From an uncultured archaeon (GTDB lineage Archaea; Thermoproteota; Nitrososphaeria; Nitrososphaerales; Nitrosopumilaceae): a stretch of 9,193 nucleotides of DNA. Location: positions 1 to 9,193 of the forward strand of contig CALBNQ010000037.1 of the NCBI GenBank assembly GCA_937896495.1. The letters run 5' to 3'. Positions 1 to 6,316 of the stretch are shown here, in pieces. The notes below the pieces were generated by a model. That model was not told the origin of the DNA and did not search any database. It worked only from the letters and a program-made list of their open reading frames with translations. How positions within the stretch are numbered: position 1 is the stretch's first letter; each line of letters opens with the position of its first letter. The translations under genes and the position numbers were made by a program.

Positions 1-327
1 GAATTGATTAATGCTATTTCTCAAGAAAAATTAGCCCTCTCTAAAATGAATAAAGAAGAACAAGTAAAATTAAAATCTCAAAATGATCTCATTAAGAAAC
101 TCAAAAAAGATGAAAAAGCATTTGATTTACTCAAAAAGAAACGTGAAAAAATCGACCTAAAAATAAAATCTAAAAATGTAAAACTAAAGGAAAAACAAAC
201 AAAATTAAAAAAACAGATCGATGAAAAAAATAAAAAACTAAAATCACTTGGCAAAACAACAAAAACTAAAACTGTGGTTGATAAAGTCTCTAAAACCAAA
301 CCCAAACTAAAAAAATCTAAAAAATAA
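1..327 (+). CDS. Lys-rich coiled-coil protein, 5' end outside the window
   Basis: The frame is open from the first base, so this is the C-terminal part of a longer gene. A TTG at position 4 could be a start, but nothing resembling a promoter or ribosome site can be seen before it. About a third of the visible residues are lysine. The first ~80 residues alternate charged residues with Leu/Ile in a pattern typical of a long coiled coil. The last ~25 residues are a basic Thr/Lys/Pro tail ending in KKSKK, likely disordered and possibly binding nucleic acid or another polyanion. I do not recognise a family. The stop is followed by AT-rich DNA with T-runs near 347-363 that could end transcription before the next promoter. 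Confidence 0.7.
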   Translation, partial: ELINAISQEKLALSKMNKEEQVKLKSQNDLIKKLKKDEKAFDLLKKKREKIDLKIKSKNVKLKEKQTKLKKQIDEKNKKLKSLGKTTKTKTVVDKVSKTKPKLKKSKK

Positions 328-380
328 AATGCATATTGAAACGTAATTTTTACAAATTTTTCTAAAATTTGTCTTAATAG

Positions 381-390
381 ATTATATTTA
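381..390 (+). promoter_or_regulatory. TATA box for the DUF6659-like gene
   Basis: The sequence ATTATATTTA is centred about 29 nt before the ATG at 415. With the usual archaeal spacing, transcription would start within a few bases of the ATG, giving a leaderless or nearly leaderless mRNA. No Shine-Dalgarno sequence is present, which fits. Confidence 0.55.
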
Positions 391-414
391 GTCCAAATTT
401 ATCCAAATTATAAT

Positions 415-795
415 ATGGCTGCTACAAAAAAAGTTGATTTACTTGAAATTGTTCAAAAAATAGTTGACTCTGATCCAAAAATGAGATTTGGTGCAATTAT
501 TGATCCTAAAGGTAACATTAGAGAAGCAATAATGAAGGCAGGTAAAACTAATTTAAAATCTCAAAAACAAGAAGAACACTTTTGCAAACAAGTAGCACAA
601 AGAAGAGCCATGAGAAAAGAGTTTGATAGATCTCTTGGTAAGGTACGATACGTACATGTTGAAAGAGAAAAAGTCTCTCAAATGGTTGTATACTCTAAAA
701 GAAACATCATTTACTTTACAATGGAGCCTGAAATCCCTATAGCCAACAAAATTCGTTTAATTACAAAAATAAAGAAACTTACTGCAAATATTTAG
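415..795 (+). CDS. DUF6659-like protein of thaumarchaeal type
   Basis: A 126-aa soluble protein. It has an N-terminal helix (7-19), then a strand-turn-strand typical of roadblock/profilin-like folds (MRFGAIID, 23-30, then PKGNI). A central basic helix carries the RRAMRKEFD signature (63-71), followed by strands VRYVHV (77-82) and NIIYFTMEP (97-105) and a C-terminal amphipathic helix. This order, especially the MRKEFDxSLG segment followed by a short 'REKV' strand pair, matches my memory of DUF6659 proteins, a family of unknown function numerous in Thaumarchaeota. No catalytic residues are evident. By analogy with the fold it may sense or scaffold, but that is inference. The start at ATG 415 is supported by the TATA-like box 29 nt upstream. 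It appears monocistronic, with about 70 nt before the next gene. Confidence 0.7.
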   Translation: MAATKKVDLLEIVQKIVDSDPKMRFGAIIDPKGNIREAIMKAGKTNLKSQKQEEHFCKQVAQRRAMRKEFDRSLGKVRYVHVEREKVSQMVVYSKRNIIYFTMEPEIPIANKIRLITKIKKLTANI

Positions 796-851
796 AGTCC
801 CTTTAGATACTTCTATTTTCTACATATCATAAGACATTGCAGAAATATCTT

Positions 852-857
852 GGTGAT
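852..857 (+). promoter_or_regulatory. Shine-Dalgarno GGTGAT setting the start of the next gene
   Basis: GGTGAT is a perfect complement to the 3' end of archaeal 16S rRNA and lies 6 nt before ATG 864. It favours ATG 864 over the upstream in-frame TTG at 837. A weak TATA-like stretch (TACATATCA) occurs about 30 nt upstream, around 821-829. Confidence 0.6.
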
Positions 858-863
858 TCAAAA

Positions 864-1184
864 ATGTTTGAATATGACAAACATTTCCGTGAGTGTCAGT
901 ATCTTAACAAACCCTTCATTAAATCCAGAATAAATCCTCATCATGGAAATTTTTTTGTTCAAATTGATTTAATGACTTGTAATTATGACTTATCTGAATC
1001 TGAATTAGATGAAATGAATCAATTAATTTCAGATGAAATCCAATTTGTGGAATCTACTTCTCCAAATACGTTTAATGATTTTCATATTGATAAAGAGGTT
1101 GCCTGGTTTGACGGTATATCTTCTGAACATGTTCATAATTTTTGTGAATCTCTTTATGATTTGACTCAAAAATATCATAATTAA
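864..1184 (+). CDS. Small acidic protein of unknown function
   Basis: A 106-aa protein when started at ATG 864, which has a well-placed ribosome site; an in-frame TTG at 837 would add nine residues. It is acidic, with a predicted mix of strands and helices: a His/Asn-rich N-terminal region, a central strand (FFVQIDLMTCNYDLS), an acidic helix (SELDEMNQLISDEI), and a C-terminal part with IDKEVAWFDGI followed by a helix ending at the C-terminus. No signal peptide, membrane segment or metal-binding cluster is visible, and I do not recognise the family. Its stop codon interlocks with the stop of the convergent gene on the other strand (4-nt overlap), and a perfect palindrome begins at the same point. 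Confidence 0.65.
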   Translation: MFEYDKHFRECQYLNKPFIKSRINPHHGNFFVQIDLMTCNYDLSESELDEMNQLISDEIQFVESTSPNTFNDFHIDKEVAWFDGISSEHVHNFCESLYDLTQKYHN

Positions 1185-1387
1185 AATCTGATCAGATTTT
1201 TTATTATTTTATCAATTACTTGGAGTTCTTGCTTTCTTTCTTTAATGGTATTCTCATTCCATTTTTTTGCAAATTCTGAATTTTTATCAATTTTTTGTAA
1301 TTCTTCAATGTATTTTACTAAATGTAATTTGTATTCTTGAAGTAAATCCAAATATTTGTTATGATTTTTCTCACTAGGTGTTGCCAT
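1181..1387 (-). CDS. Small helical protein, second gene of a two-gene operon
   Basis: A 68-aa protein starting at ATG 1387. An in-frame ATG at 1399 is possible, but the AGGAG at 1396-1392 is a Shine-Dalgarno sequence placed for 1387, so the shorter form is preferred. The sequence is two amphipathic helices separated by a short Lys/Asn linker, suggesting a helical hairpin or coiled coil. It has no cysteines or membrane segment and I know no family for it. It overlaps the end of the upstream gene (stop at 1374-1376) by 14 nt, so the two are almost certainly co-transcribed and translationally coupled. It also overlaps the convergent plus-strand gene by 4 nt at its 3' end. Confidence 0.6.
   Translation of the reverse strand: MATPSEKNHNKYLDLLQEYKLHLVKYIEELQKIDKNSEFAKKWNENTIKERKQELQVIDKIIKNLIRF
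1183..1200. terminator. Perfect 18-bp palindrome with T-run at a convergent junction
   Basis: The two 9-nt halves AAAATCTGA and TCAGATTTT form a perfect palindrome, followed on the plus strand by further T (six T in a row, 1197-1202). It starts inside the stop codon of the plus-strand gene and covers the last codons of the minus-strand gene. It could serve as a transcription terminator for the plus gene, mainly through the T-run, or as a dyad protein-binding site. Confidence 0.45.
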
Positions 1388-1604
1388 TCCACTCCTCATT
1401 TGTAATATCTGGGAACATTTTTCTGATTCTTTTTTTATCTTCCTCCATTGCTTCGATTCTTTTATCTAAATGGTTTAACACTACATTTTCACTTTCCTGT
1501 GTTTTTTCATTTTTAATGTCAGTAATTGTCTTCTCCAGTGATCTATAATATCTTAAATGATTTTTTTTTGACACTTCAGACTTGTCTTCTTCTTTTACAT
1601 CCAT
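1374..1604 (-). CDS. Small helical protein with C-terminal KMFP motif
   Basis: A 76-aa protein started at ATG 1604, preferred over the adjoining TTG at 1607. It is highly charged and helical. After a Lys/Glu-rich N-terminus come two helices and then the segment RIRKMFPDI near residues 60-68. The minus-strand protein at 6317-6508 has the same layout, ending with KIKKMFPEN, so the two may be distant paralogs. I recognise no named family. It is the first gene of a two-gene unit whose second gene starts within its 3' end. Upstream, an AT-rich ACTTATTTTC stretch near 1626-1635 is a weak TATA candidate about 27 nt before the start, which would give a leaderless mRNA. Confidence 0.6.
   Translation of the reverse strand: MDVKEEDKSEVSKKNHLRYYRSLEKTITDIKNEKTQESENVVLNHLDKRIEAMEEDKKRIRKMFPDITNEEWNGNT
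1392..1396 (-). promoter_or_regulatory. Internal Shine-Dalgarno AGGAG
   Basis: AGGAG lies 4 nt before ATG 1387 and within the coding end of the upstream gene. It decides between two in-frame ATGs and supports coupled translation of the second gene. Confidence 0.55.
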
Positions 1605-1680
1605 CAAATATCTACATTTTTTTGAAAATAAGTAGTTGACTCTGGTTTACACTAATATTGAATCCAAATTATTCCTAGTT

Positions 1681-1956
1681 ATGAAAATTTTAATTGATGA
1701 AATGGATGATGGCTGGGATGAGAAACTAAAAGAATTGGGTTATGATGCATACAGTGTAAAAAAATTACGTGCTGATGGACATAAACTACGAACAGATTAC
1801 TCTGTCATAAATTATGCCAAAGAAAATGATATGCTTCTAGTAACTCGTGATACTGAAAGTGGCCAGGCATGTGAAGAAAATGGTTTACCCTTTATTTTAC
1901 TTGACAATAATGAAATTTTCAATATTGTTGTAAGTAAATTGAAAACGTCTAGTTGA
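1681..1956 (+). CDS. PIN-like DUF5615-family protein
   Basis: A 91-aa protein starting at ATG 1681; an in-frame TTG at 1636 would add 15 residues without family support. It opens with the strand KILIDEM and then a helix (WDEKLKELG), then YDAYSVKKL, TDYSVINYAKEND, a strand with MLLVTRDTE, and a late strand PFILLDN. This is the layout of DUF5615/Mut7-C-type PIN-like proteins, which are short relatives of VapC nucleases. Candidate acidic site residues are Asp6, Asp39 and Asp57. Family members are often toxin-like or RNA-processing nucleases. No antitoxin-like partner lies upstream on the same strand, so a toxin role is not supported by context. It overlaps the convergent winged-helix gene by 8 nt. 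Confidence 0.7.
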   Translation: MKILIDEMDDGWDEKLKELGYDAYSVKKLRADGHKLRTDYSVINYAKENDMLLVTRDTESGQACEENGLPFILLDNNEIFNIVVSKLKTSS

Positions 1957-1962
1957 CGTTTT
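1942..1962. terminator. Symmetric hairpin holding both convergent stop codons
   Basis: AAAACGTC (1942-1949) and GACGTTTT (1955-1962) form an 8-bp perfect stem around a 5-nt loop. A-rich and T-rich flanks lie on both sides, so it would read as a terminator from either strand. The minus-gene stop (1949-1951) and plus-gene stop (1954-1956) sit at the loop. Confidence 0.55.
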
Positions 1963-2515
1963 TTGAATCAAATTGTAAAATTCTTAAATTTGCTAAAATA
2001 TCATTCAGAAAATTCTCTTCTGGTTGATGTGCAATTATTTCCATGATAATTTTCCAACAATCCTCTATTCGTCTATTAACTTGTGAAAACATTTTATCTT
2101 TTTTAAATGCTGGATAGTATGACAATAATTTCATTATTCCATCAGTTGATTGTACGATATGAATTTGATGTATAACTGAACGTGTTCTTTCATGATATGA
2201 AAACTTCTCCTCTTCACTAATCGTTTCAAAATCTGCAATTTCATTGAAAATCATCTCTATTTCTTTGTGTAAATTTTGTAATTGATTGTTTACTGATTCA
2301 TTAAGATCAATTAACTCATATTCAATATGTGATCTACTGTGCACTTTTTTATCAACTTCTCCTGATTCTACTAGTGCACTAATTTCTCTATACACAATTT
2401 TTTCATTGCCCATTTTTTGAATTACTCTTTTGGCAAGATCATTTCCACGAATTCTACCATTCTCATTAAGTATTCTGATTATTTCTGTTCTGATTATCTC
2501 TGAATTTTTATCCAT
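1949..2515 (-). CDS. Winged-helix protein with helical C-terminal domain
   Basis: A 188-aa soluble protein. Residues 4-70 look like a winged helix: helix 1 (EIIRTEIIRILNENG), helix 2 with a short RGNDLAKRV turn, a recognition-type helix near 39-50 (VYREISALVESG), and a wing ending in a YELID strand. Residues 73-185 are predicted all-helical, with several Glu/Lys-rich helices that may dimerise. It is probably a DNA-binding regulator, possibly of its own operon, but no target site or ligand can be identified. It is the last gene of the operon. Its ATG overlaps the upstream stop (the ATGGATAA arrangement, 8-nt overlap), and a very strong Shine-Dalgarno sequence precedes it. The 3' end overlaps the convergent PIN-like gene. 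Confidence 0.7.
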   Translation of the reverse strand: MDKNSEIIRTEIIRILNENGRIRGNDLAKRVIQKMGNEKIVYREISALVESGEVDKKVHSRSHIEYELIDLNESVNNQLQNLHKEIEMIFNEIADFETISEEEKFSYHERTRSVIHQIHIVQSTDGIMKLLSYYPAFKKDKMFSQVNRRIEDCWKIIMEIIAHQPEENFLNDILANLRILQFDSKNVN

Positions 2516-2759
2516 TTTTCTCCTCCCTTTGGTAATATTTTTTTAATACGTACTCTTCTCCTTTTTTATCAATTTCTTCAACTAATAATTCTAAAATGTC
2601 TATTCCTTTTTTGATTGCTACTTTGTCTAAATTTTTATTTTCTAATTTTTGTTTCAAAACTAATTTTTCGTTATTTAAAAATCTCAATAAATTCACCCCT
2701 TTTCCCATATTCAAATTTATAAAAAAATCCACATATTCTGAGGCTGATTGAATGCCCAT
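2508..2759 (-). CDS. Small helical protein between membrane protein and regulator
   Basis: An 83-aa soluble protein, largely helical. It has an N-terminal helix (ASEYVDFFINLNMGKG), then a leucine-rich segment (VNLLRFLNNEKLVLKQKLENK), then a long helix (AIKKGIDILELLVEEIDKKGEEYVLKKYY). It has no cysteines, signal peptide or membrane segment. I do not recognise a family. Its ATG shares one base with the TAA of the upstream membrane-protein gene (TAATG), and its own stop overlaps the ATG of the winged-helix gene. It is therefore translated in tight coupling with both neighbours and probably acts with them. A GGAG at 2773-2770, about 10 nt upstream of the ATG, is a possible ribosome site. Confidence 0.65.
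   Translation of the reverse strand: MGIQSASEYVDFFINLNMGKGVNLLRFLNNEKLVLKQKLENKNLDKVAIKKGIDILELLVEEIDKKGEEYVLKKYYQREEKNG
2521..2527 (-). promoter_or_regulatory. Strong Shine-Dalgarno GGGAGGA
   Basis: GGGAGGA lies 5 nt before ATG 2515 and inside the coding end of the preceding gene. It fixes the start of the winged-helix gene and shows that this downstream operon gene uses ribosome-site initiation rather than leaderless initiation. Confidence 0.65.
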
Positions 2760-3592
2760 TATTGCGATTCTCCACTAATTTTACAACTTCCATCTTTATT
2801 TCTTAATTTTTTTGCCATTACATATGGTGTAATTAACAATACGGGAATTGAAATTGCAATGAATAATGTCTGTAATTCTGTTAATGCAACAGATAAAGCA
2901 ATACCACTTGCAGTTCCAATAAAAATCGATATGAATGATCCTGCACATGTTGGACATGCAATGAATAATCCTGTTGCAGCTCCGATACTGCTTGCTCCTC
3001 TACCTTTTTTAGAAATTGTATATGCGTTTACTGCAATTGATGCATTTAATCCTACTAGGTATGACACGATAATCTGTAATACTAAATTAATTGGAATAAC
3101 TTGCAATCCTACATTGTCAGTCAAATATACAATTACTTTTGGCATGTATCCAATATCTCCACAACATGGTGCAATAAATCCCGATGGGATTGTAGCTCCA
3201 TAATGATATGAGAAACTCACTTCTGGTTGATACACTAGTGTTCCAGAAACTAGCGAAAAAAATATTCCATATGTAATAAATACAGTTAGAAAAATTTTAC
3301 GTGATTTTGAATTCCATGTAACTAAAGCAATGATTGTTGATAGATCTTTTCCATTCCCTTGAACTTTGCCTTTATGATACCTATACATTCCAAGTGAAAT
3401 AATCCCAAATGACGCTATTACTGTAATGTAAAATCCATATGCAATTCTTCCAATTGTGTCAATTGCATCAGGTGTTAATAATTCTGGATCTTGATATCTT
3501 CCATAAAGCAAAAACAAAATTCCAATTGTTACAAATCCTAAAATAATTAATTTTTTTCCTTTTTTGATATTTTTTTCAGACTCATTATTCAT
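2759..3592 (-). CDS. Six-helix membrane protein with PCCG and CPTC motifs
   Basis: A 277-aa integral membrane protein with about six hydrophobic segments near residues 14-30, 47-69, 99-120, 163-190, 203-226 and 235-260. Two cysteine motifs stand out. PCCG has Cys143 and Cys144 just before the fourth helix, in a Pro/Gly-rich stretch; CPTC has Cys213 and Cys216 within the fifth helix, in a Gly/Ala-rich context. Such pairs suggest thiol redox chemistry or binding of a soft metal such as copper or zinc, but no ion or reaction can be assigned. The paired cysteines near or in helices only loosely recall MerT or CcdA/DsbD, and sequence and topology do not match either. It lies 35 nt after the TrkH fusion with no clear promoter between, so it is probably in that operon, and it is coupled by TAATG to the next gene. 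Confidence 0.75.
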   Translation of the reverse strand: MNNESEKNIKKGKKLIILGFVTIGILFLLYGRYQDPELLTPDAIDTIGRIAYGFYITVIASFGIISLGMYRYHKGKVQGNGKDLSTIIALVTWNSKSRKIFLTVFITYGIFFSLVSGTLVYQPEVSFSYHYGATIPSGFIAPCCGDIGYMPKVIVYLTDNVGLQVIPINLVLQIIVSYLVGLNASIAVNAYTISKKGRGASSIGAATGLFIACPTCAGSFISIFIGTASGIALSVALTELQTLFIAISIPVLLITPYVMAKKLRNKDGSCKISGESQ

Positions 3593-3627
3593 GATTTATC
3601 TTCTCTTTGATCCCATTACATCTCATT

Positions 3628-5457
3628 TTAACTCAATCTAGGCACAAAAATATACACAATTGCAATTATCTCTAGTCGTCCAAAAATCATCAAAAATCCT
3701 AAAACTATTTTTGTTGCAGGATCTGTTTCAAAATCTATCACTCCTGCAGATAACCCTCCTGTGGTGATTATTCCTACTGACTCAAAAAATGCATCTTGAA
3801 ATGACACATTTTCAATTTCTGCTAGATGTGCTCCTGTAATTCCTGCAATTATTGGAAACAATGCTAAAATAATTAATGTAGATGTGATTTCTTTTTTTGT
3901 TTGAGTGGATAATTTTTCTCTTTTAGTTTTTCTAAATATTGAAATTGCATTTTTCAAATGGAATAATCTGAATATTTTCAACCCTCCTGCAGTTGAAAAC
4001 CCACACCCTCCAACAATCATCAAAACAATCAAAATTGTATGTGCCCCACCATTAAATCCTGCAAGACTTTGTTGTTGAAGTCCTGCAGTAGTACTAGCTG
4101 ATACAGAATAAAATACGCTATCTAATGCATCCAGTCCACTAGTAGCTGCAAATAATATCGTTGCACCACCTAATATTCCAAAATATGTTAACACTTCTTT
4201 TCCTAATTTTGGTGACAAGAATTTTTTTCTTACAAACGCATAGTGAAACGTAAATGGTAGTGCACCTAATATCATGGCACCCATCAAGATTACATGTTCT
4301 TCCCACACTAATCCATCAAGTATTGTAGATGACGGTAAGAACCCTCCTGTTGATATGGTACTCATCGCTAATGAAAAATTATCTATAATATCTTCTTGTT
4401 CTCCGAAGAAATACAGCAACAATGCAACAATTACAATGTATATTGCAAAGATGATTGTAATTGTTGAAAAAAGTTCTTTCATGTGAAGGGTTCTTCCAGA
4501 AATAAAACCTCTCATTGATTGTAATTTTGATTCAGGATAAAATGCAGTAATTACTAGATAAATGAAACTCATTCCGCCTACCAATTGTGTATAACTACGA
4601 AAGAATGTGAAACTTTGAGGTAGATTTTCAGGCTCATCAAATAATGATATTCCTCCCGTAGTGAATCCTGCAGCACTTGAAAAGAATGCATTTCCAAACA
4701 TTTCAACAGAACTCTCCCCACTTGGTAATACGTACATGTATGGTACAGTTCCAAATAATGTCAGTAAAAATAAACTAGAGAATACTAGAATTGATGCCTG
4801 TTGTAAATTGATACTTGATTTTTCACCATAAGAATTCAGGAAAAACCCTGTAACTAACAAAAGTACTGTGGTAAGATAAATCCCAGTTGCAGTAGTTACG
4901 TCTTCCAAAACTGTTGCAACAATGGCTGGAACCAATAGTAACACACCTGCAAATTGTAATACAAATCCCAAATTTCCCAAGACTGCTTTTACTGGTGTAC
5001 TTAGAATTCTTGGTTGTGTTGTAGTTGCGTTTCTTATGATACTTGCAATAGCTGATTGGATAATCATCCCCATGATTTGATTTTTTCTTGAAATTACTGG
5101 TAATTTTCTAATGTTATTATCTCGCATTTTGTGTAATGCATCTTGCAATGTAGATTTTTCACTGATTGTAATTAATGGTGAACTCATCACATTTTTTAAT
5201 TTTGTATCTTCTGCGTAAACTGATGCATCACTGACTTTACTTAGAATGTCTTCATCTGTAACAATTCCTACAGGATTTTTTTCATTATCTGTAACTATGA
5301 TATCATCTGTTTCGTAGTGACGAAGCATTCTTGCAGCATCTCTAGTTGGAGTTTCTTGATTTAGAATTAGAACGTCTTTGTCCATGTATTGTGTAACTGA
5401 TTTATTTAGCACATATGACACTGCACGTTCTGTATCGCTTGACAATAAGCTATCCAT
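3628..5457 (-). CDS. CBS-domain/TrkH potassium transporter fusion
   Basis: A 609-aa protein. Residues ~20-75 and ~86-140 form a CBS pair (GIVTDEDIL at 64-72 is typical), followed by a TrkH/KtrB-type cation transporter of usual size. The four pore-loop filters are visible: AGFTTGG (263-269), TISTGG (367-372), STTAGL (455-460) and ITTGGL (564-569). A glycine-rich GGCGFSTAGG loop (483-492) and the GRLE near the end are also TrkH hallmarks. It should carry K+ (or Na+) across the membrane. TrkH normally binds a separate TrkA/RCK gating ring; here the nucleotide-binding CBS pair is fused to the N-terminus and no trkA is in the window, so gating by CBS ligands such as adenine nucleotides is plausible. 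It is the first gene of the operon. The start at ATG 5457 keeps CBS1 complete; Met25 would cut into it. Confidence 0.9.
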   Translation of the reverse strand: MDSLLSSDTERAVSYVLNKSVTQYMDKDVLILNQETPTRDAARMLRHYETDDIIVTDNEKNPVGIVTDEDILSKVSDASVYAEDTKLKNVMSSPLITISEKSTLQDALHKMRDNNIRKLPVISRKNQIMGMIIQSAIASIIRNATTTQPRILSTPVKAVLGNLGFVLQFAGVLLLVPAIVATVLEDVTTATGIYLTTVLLLVTGFFLNSYGEKSSINLQQASILVFSSLFLLTLFGTVPYMYVLPSGESSVEMFGNAFFSSAAGFTTGGISLFDEPENLPQSFTFFRSYTQLVGGMSFIYLVITAFYPESKLQSMRGFISGRTLHMKELFSTITIIFAIYIVIVALLLYFFGEQEDIIDNFSLAMSTISTGGFLPSSTILDGLVWEEHVILMGAMILGALPFTFHYAFVRKKFLSPKLGKEVLTYFGILGGATILFAATSGLDALDSVFYSVSASTTAGLQQQSLAGFNGGAHTILIVLMIVGGCGFSTAGGLKIFRLFHLKNAISIFRKTKREKLSTQTKKEITSTLIILALFPIIAGITGAHLAEIENVSFQDAFFESVGIITTGGLSAGVIDFETDPATKIVLGFLMIFGRLEIIAIVYIFVPRLS

Positions 5458-5575
5458 AGATGGGGATTTTAAATAATTTGGGGTTGTGTGTAATTATTGA
5501 TCGTCTGATTGTTGATCGTTTTTGATTTTTGTGTAAATTGATCTCAAAATTTTGCTATCTTTATAAGCATAAATC
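5458..5575. promoter_or_regulatory. Divergent promoter region, TrkH operon and BFN gene
   Basis: This 118-bp gap separates two divergent genes. For the plus gene, a good TATA box (CTTTATAAG, 5559-5567) is centred only ~13 nt before ATG 5576. For the minus operon, TTTAAAT (5469-5475 region) is centred ~15 nt before ATG 5457, and a second AT-rich candidate (AATAATTAC, about 5491-5499) is ~38 nt before it. The first two spacings are shorter than the usual ~25 nt, so either the starts are downstream of those annotated or other boxes are used. TGATCG occurs twice in direct orientation (5498-5503 and 5513-5518), 9 nt apart. Confidence 0.45.
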
Positions 5576-6022
5576 ATGAAGTTTATGCGAAGAACAGTGG
5601 ATATTGCTCAAGCACAAGAACCTGATTATGAGTCTGTTACAATTGATTATGTGGGATTTGTTGACCCTTATGCTGTTGAGGGCATGGTTGTTCTAAAATC
5701 TGATAGTGGAAAAGAATTCCATATGCGGGCATTTTCTGGAGAAGTTGCAAAACATATCTCAAGTTTTGGTGAAACTGAAGGCGAATCTGCCCCATCAATT
5801 TACAAACTAGTTGAGGATATCTGTGAAGAAAGTGAATTGATTCTAGTCAAAGTGAAAATTTATGATAGTGGTGATGTGTTAAGAGCAAATTTGTACTTTA
5901 CTGGAAAAAAAGACTTGGTTTTTAGAAATTATCGTGCATCTGATGCTATGGCTTTGGCTGCTTACTATAAAATCCCAATTTTAGTTCGAAAAACTCTGTT
6001 AAAAGAGAGTGTTGAAGCTTAA
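5576..6022 (+). CDS. BFN (DUF151) bifunctional-nuclease-fold protein
   Basis: A 148-aa soluble protein with the BFN/DUF151 layout. An N-terminal strand (SVTIDYVGFVDPY, 20-32) leads to a hydrophobic strand (GMVVLKSDSGKEFHMRAF, 36-53), a helix with VAKHI, the TEGESAPSIYKLVEDICEE helix, the strand pair ILVKVKIYDSGDVLRANLYF, and the family signature RNYRASDAMALAAYYKIPILVRK (118-139), corresponding to the bacterial 'RPSDAIALAL...PIFV' region. Plant and bacterial members have reported DNase/RNase activity; for archaeal members the role is unknown. Start choice is uncertain. ATG 5576 is used here, but ATG 5585 or GTG 5597 are possible given the TATA position, and the family match begins only near residue 18. 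T7 at 6043-6049 may end its transcript. Confidence 0.85.
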   Translation: MKFMRRTVDIAQAQEPDYESVTIDYVGFVDPYAVEGMVVLKSDSGKEFHMRAFSGEVAKHISSFGETEGESAPSIYKLVEDICEESELILVKVKIYDSGDVLRANLYFTGKKDLVFRNYRASDAMALAAYYKIPILVRKTLLKESVEA

Positions 6023-6071
6023 TTGTTGATAAATTAGAATAGTTTTTTTCCCAGTATGTTTTTGGACTTTT

Positions 6072-6314
6072 ATGAGTGAACAAGAACAATTAATGGATAA
6101 TTTGTTGAATTTAGATCTTGAAATTATAGATACAATTCGTGAGCTACATAAAGAAAACTGGATCTCTGATTCTTTAAAACAACAAATCAGTGATTCTTTG
6201 AAAATTCGTGATGAGATGGTAGTTAAACTAATGTCTCTAAAGGGTAATGATCACCAATGTGATTGTGGACATGATCATGGTGATGGTCATGGTGCTGATA
6301 ATTCTCAAAAATAA
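6072..6314 (+). CDS. Small helical protein with His/Cys metal-binding tail
   Basis: An 80-aa protein. Residues 4-55 are predicted to form two amphipathic helices (a helical hairpin), followed by a flexible tail with His61, Cys63, Cys65, His67, His69 and His73 interspersed with Asp and Gly. Such a tail is expected to bind transition metals (Zn, Ni, Cu, Co), as in metal-chaperone and metal-sensor tails. It could therefore be a small metal buffer or chaperone; this is inference from composition only. No family is recognised. The start is ATG 6072; no clear ribosome site is present, and only a weak AT-rich box occurs near 6034-6042. Its stop lies 2 nt from the stop of the convergent gene. Confidence 0.65.
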   Translation: MSEQEQLMDNLLNLDLEIIDTIRELHKENWISDSLKQQISDSLKIRDEMVVKLMSLKGNDHQCDCGHDHGDGHGADNSQK

Positions 6315-6316
6315 AA

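Noticed and set aside
78..305. Minus-strand open frame rich in Phe/Ser/Leu
   Set aside because: It is the antisense shadow of the Lys-rich coiled-coil frame; AAA/AAG codons read backwards give Phe/Leu.
2748..3203. Plus-strand open frame of 151 codons
   Set aside because: It lies wholly antisense to the membrane protein gene, whose helices and cysteine motifs are clearly the real product.
2759..3592. Membrane protein as MerT, CcdA/DsbD or a vitamin K epoxide reductase
   Set aside because: Only the paired cysteines are reminiscent. The number of helices and the motif surroundings do not match any of these families.
4274..4486. Plus-strand open frame of 70 codons
   Set aside because: It is antisense inside the TrkH region; no independent promoter or ribosome site is evident.
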